DNA of 9,858 nt, from the NCBI GenBank assembly GCA_034716535.1, contig JAYEJW010000371.1, forward strand, positions 1 to 9,858, in the 5' to 3' direction. Under the pieces are notes generated by a model. The model was given only the letters and a program-made list of their open reading frames with translations, was not told the origin of the DNA and did no database searches. Below, piece by piece: positions 1 to 6,295 of the stretch (positions are counted from its first letter, which is position 1; each line of letters starts with the position of its first letter). A program made the position numbers and the translations under genes. The stretch is from JAYEJW01 sp034716535. Lineage in GTDB: Bacteria; Pseudomonadota; Gammaproteobacteria; Chromatiales; Chromatiaceae.

Positions 1-1660
1 AATCGGGGTGGCGCAGATTGGCGGCCAAAGCGGCTTGGGCGGGCTGGTCCTCCAGATCGCGTCCCAGATTGGCCCGTCCCAAACGGCGGCGCAGATGCTG
101 TTTCTCGTGACCGAAGAAGTGCTCGGGTACGTTGTTGGTGCGCTCGACGATCGCCAGAATCTTTCCCTCCTCGTCGCGCCGGGTCGGGTGGCCGAACAGG
201 CGCTCCCGGTAACGATCGAGATAGTTCACGATGACGGTGTTGGGTGATGTCGATGGCGAGCCGGCGCGCTTCGAGGATGCGGTCCGTTCGTCAAGCTCCG
301 CGCGGTACTCACGCAGCGCCGCCTCGATCTCGCTCATCCGGCGCGCCTCCAGGGGCGCGAGCGCTCTCTGATGCGCCCGCACATCGGCCCGAGGCAATTC
401 GGCACTGGACAATTGCAGCACCTCTCGCAGCTCGCAGAAGGCCTGCCAGCCATCCTCCAGCCGGGTGACGGCGGTGGTGAAGCGGTTGTCCTGATCGAAA
501 CGGCGAACGAGGGTGGCGAGGTGACCGATTGCCCGTCGCTCGGGCAGCGTCCGCGGTCCCTGCACCCAGCATTGGGCGCGTTGCAGCGCCTCTCGGCAGC
601 GCTGGAAGAACGCCAAATGCACCAGGGCAAACGGATAGAGCAGGTCCTTGGTGCCCTCGCCCTCGAGGATCCACAGCACCAGGGCCAGCAGCTCCTCGCG
701 TACCACACCCATGCCGAGCCGCCCCGCGTGGGGGCTTGTGGTGGAGTAGCCGCGCAGATCCCGCAGCAGCGCCCGCAGATCGGTCCGCACTCTACTGGAC
801 TTCAACAGTTTGCGCAGCAGCGCATAGGGCTGCTCGAGAAGCTTTTTGCCCACGGCCGCCAGGAAATGATAGTGGCAGATCAGATCGACGACGCCCTTCT
901 CGCGCAAGGGGGCAACCGCCTTGGCGCCACCCTTGCCCATGTCGCGGACGGTGGCGATGGGATCGCCGAACAGCCGGGTCGTCTGCTCGACCAGTGGACG
1001 CAGATGATCCTCATGCTCCGAGGGAATGCGCCCGGCCACCAACACCCAGCCTCGCCACCCGTCCATGCACACGAAAAGCCCGCCCTTGCCGTGCTCGCAG
1101 GTGGCGTCGATGTGCAGCGGATAACCCTCCCCGAGGGCAGCACGTAGTTGCGGCACACGCGCCAAGTGCAGCGCCTCCAGGTGGGTGAGAAACCGATCGC
1201 AGAGATAAGAGAGGCTGCCGGTGGACAGGTCAATGCCTCGTTGCCGGTACAACTCGGCTTGGATCTCCCCGCGTTGCTTGTGCTCCAGGTAGCGGGCTCG
1301 GCCCACATGGACGATCAGATCATACCCACCGTGCTGGCGAGGTTTCACCAGCCGGGCAAGCGATTGCGAGCCCAGGATCGGATGGGATGAATCCGTGCGG
1401 CATTGCTTGAGCGTCTCGATGGCCCGAAAGGGTCCCGCCGCCAGCGTGATCACCCGCCGCGAGCGGCTCTTGTAGACCTTCAGCGCCCCGTCGCAGACAG
1501 GGCACCGCTCGACCTCGGCGACAAACTCGATAGAGGGGGCATCCCCCGCTTCGCGCGTGGCGCGTGCCACTTCCGCCGGCGACCAGCCCGCCCGTTGGGC
1601 GTGCCCGCGCAGCCGGCTCAGGATTTCGAGCTGCCCCCTTTTTTGCCGATGGACTCCAGG
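1..1660 (-). CDS. DDE-type transposase-like protein (ORF2), 3' end outside window
   Basis: The frame is open for 553 codons, from just after a TGA at 1661-1663 to the window edge. It probably catalyses DNA cleavage and strand transfer for its own element. Near the N-terminus is a zinc-finger-like CPVC (codons at 1504 and 1495) with a later Cys at 1402. The proposed core has an Asp in HIDATCEHGKG (codon at 1108), a second Asp in TVRDMGKGG (943), then a CHYHFLAAVGKKLLE segment, and near the end VERTNNVPEHFFGHEKQ with candidate catalytic Glu at 145 or 124. The long gap between the second Asp and Glu suggests an inserted helical domain. No ATG or convincing ribosome site lies near the frame's beginning, and it overlaps ORF1 by about 43 bases in the -1 frame, so a frameshift fusion is likely. 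About 15 codons near 245-290 read poorly and seem locally frameshifted. Family assignment is by motif layout only. Confidence 0.65.
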
Positions 1661-2301
1661 TCATACCGGGCAAAGACCGCACCGACCTGCTCCATCGAAA
1701 CCGGTGGCGAGTGTGCCCGTAGATAACGCACCACCTCCGCCGCTTTGGCCCCGGGACGATGCAGTAGCGTCAACAGGACCTGGATGACGATCTCATCGGG
1801 GATCCCAGCTGCGATCCGGGCCGTTTCCCCGGCGTTGAGCAACGCTCCTCGACGCGGAATCTGAACCTCGCGGATCGCCGCGTCCCGATGCAGATACACG
1901 TACAGTTGCGCCAGGCGCTCGCGCTCAATCTCACCGCGGCGTAGCAGCGTCAGCAGCGTGTTATGGACCCGTACCCGGACCCGCTCTTGGAGCTCCCGAT
2001 GGGTAGCGCCGGCCTCCATCTCGTACACCAGGCGCCGCACCGTCTTTGTAAGGCTGCCGTCCACCGAGAAATGAACATCGCCCACACTCCATAACCCAAG
2101 ACGGTCGTACCGGGAAGGCTCATGCAGACAATAGTAGCGACCGTTGTGATTGTAGCTGCGCCGATAGGGAACCTGTCGCAGGTACCGGCAGGCAGTCATG
2201 GACGAGGCACTACCCAGGGCCACTTGGATGCGCGGCAGATCCACTACCGTCTCCGAGGCAAACAGATCGAGCAAGGTCTCCGCGGATCGGGGCTGGGTCA
2301 T
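1618..2301 (-). CDS. ORF1 of IS-like element, upstream frame-0 protein
   Basis: This is a 227-residue protein beginning MTQPRSAETLL. I chose the ATG at 2301 because AGAGG sits five bases upstream; a GTG at 2373 would add 24 residues but lacks a comparable site. The protein is soluble, rich in Arg, Leu and Glu, with no membrane segment. Its first part (about residues 1-100, with the aromatic stretch RSYNHNGRYYCLHEPSRYDRLGLW) resembles a winged-helix module, followed by a helical region (RELQERVRVRVHNTLLTLLRRGEIERERL). DNA binding is therefore plausible but not shown by a signature motif. It ends at a TGA (1620-1618) nine codons past an A6G5 run, and ORF2 lies in the -1 frame across that run. 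Likely roles are an N-terminal DNA-recognition part of the fused transposase and, alone, a regulator, as in other two-frame insertion sequences. I do not recognise a named family. Confidence 0.7.
   Translation of the reverse strand: MTQPRSAETLLDLFASETVVDLPRIQVALGSASSMTACRYLRQVPYRRSYNHNGRYYCLHEPSRYDRLGLWSVGDVHFSVDGSLTKTVRRLVYEMEAGATHRELQERVRVRVHNTLLTLLRRGEIERERLAQLYVYLHRDAAIREVQIPRRGALLNAGETARIAAGIPDEIVIQVLLTLLHRPGAKAAEVVRYLRAHSPPVSMEQVGAVFARYDLESIGKKGGSSKS
1633..1647 (-). promoter_or_regulatory. Candidate -1 programmed frameshift site (A6G5)
   Basis: In the ORF1 frame the codons read GGC AAA AAA GGG GGC. A lysyl-tRNA on the second AAA can re-pair perfectly with AAA one base back, which moves the ribosome into the ORF2 frame (next codon AGG). 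ORF2 has no stop from here to the window edge, while ORF1 ends nine codons later. Direction and position are exactly those needed for an ORF1-ORF2 fusion. It is not a perfect X XXY YYZ heptamer because the base before the six A residues is C, so slippage would rest mainly on the A-site codon. Confidence 0.5.
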
Positions 2302-2316
2302 CGCGACCTCTGATAG

Positions 2317-2350
2317 AGTAAGGATAACTCTTTGCCACTTGATCCTTACT
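2317..2350 (-). promoter_or_regulatory. Operator-like inverted repeat before ORF1
   Basis: A perfect 9-bp inverted repeat, AGTAAGGAT (2317-2325) and ATCCTTACT (2342-2350), has a 16-base spacer. It lies 16 bases upstream of the ORF1 start. On the minus strand TATAGT at 2353-2348 is a fair -10 hexamer overlapping one arm, so a protein bound here could block transcription of the element. A clear -35 hexamer is not visible. It could instead be part of the element's end. Confidence 0.4.
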
Positions 2351-2490
2351 ATAGCATTTTCCTGCAGAAACACCCCCTCTGAGCACCAAAAAACCCAGGA
2401 TTTGGCCGAAAACTGACCAGAAACTGATTGAGTATGGACTGAAGGGAGACGAGAGGTGCAGCTAACTCAATAGGTTACAGAAGATAACCG

Positions 2491-2751
2491 TTGTTTGACG
2501 CGGTAGTGCATCTCCCGATGATTCACCTCGCATTCAGCAACCTGGACGCATGGCTGCTCGGGACCCACCACGGCGTCTCGCCGCAACACCTCCAGGCATA
2601 CCTCAACGAGTACGTTTTTCGCTTCAACCGGAGGTTCTGGCCGATGGCCGCTTTCGACTCCGTCCTCGGACTGGCGTTGCGCCGACGGGCTCCCACCTAC
2701 GCGGATCTGTATGGCGGAGAGTGGCAGCACCCAAACGGCCGAGCGCCATGA
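2491..2751 (+). pseudogene. IS1595-type transposase, C-terminal remnant
   Basis: This 86-codon fragment carries the C-terminal signature of IS1595/ISXO2-like transposases: HLAFSNLDAWLLGTHHGVSP, then the helix LQAYLNEYVFRFNRRF, then an AFDSVLGL-type ending, with a natural TGA at 2749-2751. In intact relatives of about 300 residues these segments follow the catalytic core. Here the DDE core and the N-terminal zinc-binding region are missing. An in-frame TAA at 2485-2487 and unrelated sequence further left mark the break at about 2491-2505, where the minus-strand two-gene element abuts. No credible start codon remains, so I treat it as a dead fragment. The sequence after its stop, to about 2792, probably contains the element's terminal repeat, but its partner end is missing. 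Confidence 0.8.
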
Positions 2752-3911
2752 GCACGCGCGGGCAGGATCTTAGGGGCCAACCGGATAGGCATGGTTTCTT
2801 CGGCCAGCGGTATCGCGATCCGATCGTCGGTGATTTTCTCCATCACCCGGTGGTGGAGGATAAAGCCGTGTTGGTCTTCGCACACGGCCACGCGCAGCCC
2901 CAGCTCGACCGGCACGCCGGCCTTGCCTTTGTTGATCCACTCGGTGTGGCGCTCGAAGATGGAGAAGACCTTCTCGGCATGGGGGATACGCTCGCCGCGC
3001 AGGACGCGACGGCGGATCTGATCGATCTGGCGCTCGCCATCGGCGATGTACGCGTCGAGCTCGGCCAACATTGGCGCGGGCAGACTGTAACCAACGTGCA
3101 GCATGGCGCGGGTGTTGCGGACCCGTGTGAGGAAATCCCCGGCCAGCTCCAGATAGTCGCGGTAGGCTTGCTCGATCTCGGCTTGGCGCGCCTCGCGCGT
3201 GGCTGGGTCTTTGGCCGTGGAGCGCTTCAGGCGCTGCACACGCCGATAGGCCTTCTTGAGCTGGCGTACGTTGTACGCGCTTTGGCGCCAATCGCTCAGT
3301 CCCTCGTCCCGGCACAACTGCGCCGAGATCTCGATGGCCTTGCGCACGGCATCGAGCAGCAGATTGATGTCGGTGGGATGGTGCACGTCGGTCTCGACGA
3401 CGAAGGAGTCACAACGGATGGCGAGCCCCTCGTCCGGGCTTTTTTTTACCAAGCGGTGCCCCGCACGGACCACTTCCTGGTTGATGCGGTCGAGGATCTC
3501 CGGGGTGAACAGGCGCAGATTCTCCCGAATCGTCTGCAGACTGTACTGGCTCTCATCAGCCCAGTCGCCGTGTCCCAACATCTGGCGGATGGTCGCATGC
3601 TGGTTGGCCAACTCTTGGATACGGTCATGGTCGGCATTCAGCCCCAAACGCAGCGCACCGAGCACCAGGATCTTCCACTGCTCCATGCCGGGCCGGCCGG
3701 TGTGGGCGCTGACCTTGCCCTCGTTATCGGCCCGCGGGGGGAGCACCTCCGCCAGGATGGCGAACACCCGCTCGCGTACCTCCGGGGTGATGTAGATGTA
3801 CTGCAATCCGCGCAGGATCCGCGGAATGTCATCGCGGGAACGCGGGTCGAGCTTAATAGCCGAGATGTCTTGCTCGCCGAATTGTAATTGCGGATCGATG
3901 ACTTGACGCAT
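2697..3911 (-). pseudogene. ISNCY-type transposase, 3'-truncated
   Basis: The 404-codon frame starts MRQVIDPQLQFGEQDIS, a typical opening for a group of ISNCY-family transposases. Family-like sequence includes TGRPGMEQWKILVLGALRL (about 71-89), IRQMLGH (108-114), RCDSFVVETDVHHPTDIN (167-183, with Asp175 the likely first catalytic residue), ERQIDQIRRRVLRGERIPH (293-311) and KVFSIFERHTEWINKGKAG (314-332). Resemblance stops at about residue 372. The last 32 residues are read antisense through the IS1595 remnant and its flank. Full-length relatives run to roughly 450-500 residues and carry the remaining catalytic acids beyond this point, so the enzyme should be inactive. No strong ribosome site precedes the ATG at 3911. 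The breakpoint near 2793 is probably where the IS1595-type element inserted. Confidence 0.85.
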
Positions 3912-3953
3912 GGGGTTTCGAATGACGAAGTTTATTGAGATTCATTCCGTGGA

Positions 3954-3988
3954 TGGTCGCAGGAGCCGGAAATTGCCCGGCGCGACCA
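3954..3988. repeat. Hairpin upstream of the ISNCY-type transposase
   Basis: TGGTCGC (3954-3960) pairs with GCGACCA (3982-3988), and just inside GCCGG (3965-3969) pairs with CCGGC (3977-3981). The result is a 12-bp stem with a four-base bulge (AGGA) and a seven-base loop. It lies 43 bases before the transposase ATG on the minus strand. It may be a leader hairpin limiting transposase translation from outside transcripts, or part of the IS end; the sequence does not decide. Confidence 0.5.
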
Positions 3989-4144
3989 CCAAAAATCAAT
4001 AAGTTGCGAGATATCCTGCCCCAATTGAACGAGTTTCTGCGAAATCTTTAATCATGGGGGCATATTGTAACATCTTGTTTTAACATAGAAAAGTGACTTT
4101 CCATTCAGGCACTATATAAGCAAACTCCGCAAGACAGCACCCGG

Positions 4145-5041
4145 CTAGCCCGTTTTTCTCAGGGGCTTCTCTTGGGAGATGGCTTTGCTCTTCCGGCTCG
4201 TCCACCAGCCGAATCCGGCGCCGGTGACGAACATGAGCAACGAATAGGTGACTGCCGGGATCATCATCGTCGCATTGCCAATCAGGGTGCCGGCTACCAC
4301 CAGCGCCATGGTGCCGTTCTGGATCCCCACCTCAAAGCCGATGCATACCGATTGCGGGAACGAGAGCCTGGCCAGTTTCGCGAGCTGGTAGCCCAGTACC
4401 AGCACGACTAGGTTGAGGATTAGGGTGGCCAATCCTGCCTGCGCGAAGAAGCCCAGCATGTTCTCCCTGTTCTTCAGCACGATCAGGGCAATTATCAGGA
4501 ACAGGAAGAAGATTGAGAACCACTTGAGCACCTTTTCCATCTTTGCCGCAGTGGCAGGCCAGCGCGACAGGGCGAACAACCCCAGGCCAACCGGGATGAC
4601 CGTAATCATCACCAGCTGAACGATCGTCTTGCCGATCGGCAGCGCAAATTCCGCATAGCTGCCAAGGAAGTAGGACATGCTGAGCGCGGCGATCAGCGGA
4701 ATGGTAAACGGGGTGATCAGGCTTACCAGGGCGGTTAGGCTGATGGAGAGCGAGACGTCACCCCTGAAGAGATAGGTGAACATGTTGGAGGTCGCGCCGC
4801 CCGGTGCTAGGGCGATGATAATCAGGCCGACTGCGATCTCCGGTGGCAGTTGAAAGGCGATAGCCAGAGCAAAGGCGATGGCGGGCAACAAGATCATTTG
4901 CCCGGTTAGGCCAACGGCAATCGCCTTGGGGGCTTTGAAAACGCCGATGAAATCAGACAACCGCAGCGAGAGCCCAATTCCGAACATGATCAGGAAAAGG
5001 GAGAGGGGGAGGATCACTTTGGTCAGGATATCGGCTTCCAT
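4145..5041 (-). CDS. Bile acid:sodium symporter (BASS/SBF) family transporter
   Basis: This 298-residue inner-membrane protein is of usual length for bacterial BASS-family transporters, which move organic anions with sodium. It is almost entirely hydrophobic, with about nine or ten membrane helices from LPLSLFLIMFGIGLSL (11-26) to YSLLMFVTGAGFGWW (266-280) and a short basic tail. Family hallmarks are LAPGGATSNMFTYLFRGDVSLS (78-99), the following LVSLITPFTIPL (105-116), and EVGIQNGTMALVVAG (237-251), the last corresponding to the conserved substrate and sodium-site helix. I chose the ATG at 5041 because AGGA lies eight bases upstream (ACAGGAAACATCC); a GTG at 5083 would add 14 polar residues. 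A possible -10 (TATAGT, 5087-5082 on the minus strand) lacks a clear -35. It stands alone, with IS debris downstream and a palindrome-rich spacer upstream, so no pathway partner indicates the substrate. It looks intact. Confidence 0.9.
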   Translation of the reverse strand: MEADILTKVILPLSLFLIMFGIGLSLRLSDFIGVFKAPKAIAVGLTGQMILLPAIAFALAIAFQLPPEIAVGLIIIALAPGGATSNMFTYLFRGDVSLSISLTALVSLITPFTIPLIAALSMSYFLGSYAEFALPIGKTIVQLVMITVIPVGLGLFALSRWPATAAKMEKVLKWFSIFFLFLIIALIVLKNRENMLGFFAQAGLATLILNLVVLVLGYQLAKLARLSFPQSVCIGFEVGIQNGTMALVVAGTLIGNATMMIPAVTYSLLMFVTGAGFGWWTSRKSKAISQEKPLRKTG

Positions 5042-5187
5042 GGATGTTTCCTGTGTTGATGTCCAGTGCCGCAACGGGAGCACTATATGGAAAGGGAAAT
5101 GACTTTACTAGTGTGAGCGCGTCGCCCCCACAGGGACAATCGGCGCTAGAAGCCAGTTCGAAAGTTCAATTCTTGCCGAACGGAATC

Positions 5188-5203
5188 CCGGCGGGACCGC
5201 CGG
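5188..5203. repeat. Short GC-rich palindrome
   Basis: CCGGCGG and CCGCCGG are separated by GA, giving a compact hairpin in the 240-base spacer between the transporter start and the nested palindrome. No T-run follows on either strand, so it is not a standard terminator. No function is assigned. Confidence 0.4.
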
Positions 5204-5283
5204 CCCGAGCGTCTGCCCCAGTGTGATGAAAGAATGCTCCAGTTGCAGGCCGATGACGGAGACCGGAGACCCGCAGCAAGGAG

Positions 5284-5350
5284 TCAGACGATTGCGGTAA
5301 GAAGAAGCCCCGACGCGACGGCCGGGGCTTCTTGTTTCTCAATCGTCTGA
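5284..5350. repeat. Nested palindrome: outer inverted repeat around a hairpin
   Basis: Outer arms TCAGACGATTG (5284-5294) and CAATCGTCTGA (5340-5350) are perfect 11-bp complements. Inside are an inner 11-bp stem (5302-5312 with 5323-5333) and a ten-base loop. Seven unpaired bases on the left and six on the right separate the two stems. The whole could fold as one 67-base cruciform or RNA hairpin with an internal loop. It has the symmetry of a transcribed structure or a small mobile repeat unit. No gene lies close on the plus strand, so the origin is unclear. Confidence 0.7.
5302..5339 (+). terminator. Terminator-like hairpin
   Basis: AAGAAGCCCCG pairs with CGGGGCTTCTT, a perfect stem of 11 bp with a ten-base loop, followed on the plus strand by GTTTCT. 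The GC core and stem length suit an intrinsic terminator, but the T tract is short on both strands. It may act in both directions and would insulate the transporter gene from the region to the right. Confidence 0.5.
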
Positions 5351-6295
5351 AATTGCGGAACTGCTGTCGTTAACCGATGGCTACCTGACAGTCTCTTCAG
5401 GGTCGAGAACGGTCTTACGTCGCGGGAACCATCAGTATTTTTGAGGCCGCATCAAAGATTTTTTGTCTTGCGGGTCGGCGGGTTGCTTGAACGTCTCAGT
5501 CCGGCCAAAAGCGGACGTTCGGGGAGCCTTCCTCGGATAGGGCCTGTAAAGTTTTCTGACACTTGGCTGCTGACTTGTTTGACGGACCGCAATCGGCCAA
5601 GAGGAGACATTAGCAGGGCGACTCACCAATCCTTATCGGTGCATGAAGGCAACATGGATCTAGGTCGCCATCGCATGTCAGATTGCGTCCTCTCCGTTTG
5701 TCGTAGCGTCGATCCGCTATGACCGGTAAACGCTGTTTGCTGCCGCTGACGGTGGGACTCTCGGGAGGCCGCTCCTTTGTCGCAAAGGTGACGTTCGGCG
5801 TGACTTTGGCGGTTAGCCTTGCCGTCGAAAAAGCGGACGTTGGCTCGTGATGCGGCAACAGCGGCTTCGCTCGTTTCCCCGTCGCTTTCCCGTGCCCTCA
5901 TCGTTGGCCGCATCCGGCCCTCGTCCAGCCGGGAGCCGTTCCCGGTGCGTCGCAGCGCTCTGAGTTTAGCGTCTGGATCTACCTCGTGTGCCCAGGGGTC
6001 GCGTTGCGGCGGCTCGACAGGAATACGATCGCCCGAGCGGGATGTGCCTCGTTCTGCGTATCAACAGTCCGAACCCTGTCGGCACGCCGGGCGGCGCATC
6101 GGTGCCAGCGGGGCGAAAAACGGACTGCCTCCGCCACCGACCGAGGTCGGGCTTCACCCCCTCACCCGCTCGCGAAACCGAAATACGTATTGCTCCGGGC
6201 GCGGTCGACATGCGATGGTGACGCGTCTTCACACGGATTCGCAAACGCCCCACTGATGACCATTAGCTGCGGTCGCCGCCTGACAACTCGAAAAC
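5351..6295. other. 945-base stretch with no supportable gene
   Basis: Several short frames exist on both strands, but none combines a good ribosome site, coherent protein composition or a recognisable domain, and they overlap one another. Visible items are a 13-base direct repeat (5507-5519 and 5829-5841), a small palindrome CCGACC-GA-GGTCGG (6137-6150), and Arg/Ser-rich chance frames typical of GC-rich noncoding DNA. The last part must contain the promoter for the large gene starting at 6296, yet I see no convincing -35/-10 pair. Decayed coding sequence is possible. Confidence 0.5.
5507..5841 (+). repeat. Two copies of AAAAGCGGACGTT
   Basis: Identical 13-base copies lie at 5507-5519 and 5829-5841, 322 bases apart in the same orientation. 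A weaker relative, GTGACGTTCGGCG, lies near 5788. They may be traces of a dispersed intergenic repeat. No function can be read from the sequence. Confidence 0.35.

Larger units (their letters stand above)
1..2490 (-). mobile_element. Two-gene IS-like element, left part outside window
   Basis: Two overlapping minus-strand frames, a small ORF1 and a long DDE-transposase-like ORF2 in the -1 frame, with an A6G5 slippery run in the overlap, form the classic two-frame insertion-sequence layout. The far end of the element lies left of position 1, so terminal inverted repeats and target duplication cannot be checked. The right boundary is set roughly by the start of unrelated IS1595-type coding sequence near 2491-2505. 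Between the ORF1 start (2301) and that boundary are an operator-like palindrome (2317-2350) and a short direct repeat, AAACTGA at 2410-2416 and 2421-2427, which could be a transposase-binding end; this is inference. I cannot assign the element to a named IS family; the ORF2 layout is loosely like ISL3 or MULE-type transposases. Confidence 0.6.

Noticed and set aside
371..1147. Plus-strand frame of 258 codons
   Set aside because: It is antisense to the transposase-like ORF2, whose minus-strand frame stays open far longer and shows coherent motifs.
2550..3887. Long plus-strand frame of 445 codons
   Set aside because: It is antisense to the ISNCY-type transposase, whose minus-strand reading carries clear family motifs; the plus reading has none.
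5623..6256. Overlapping 80-145 codon frames on both strands
   Set aside because: They have no ribosome sites, are Arg/Ser-rich, overlap each other in several frames and show no recognisable domain.
5351..6295. A second defence gene or a tRNA attachment site beside the TIR gene
   Set aside because: I found no tRNA cloverleaf and no coherent protein frame in this stretch.
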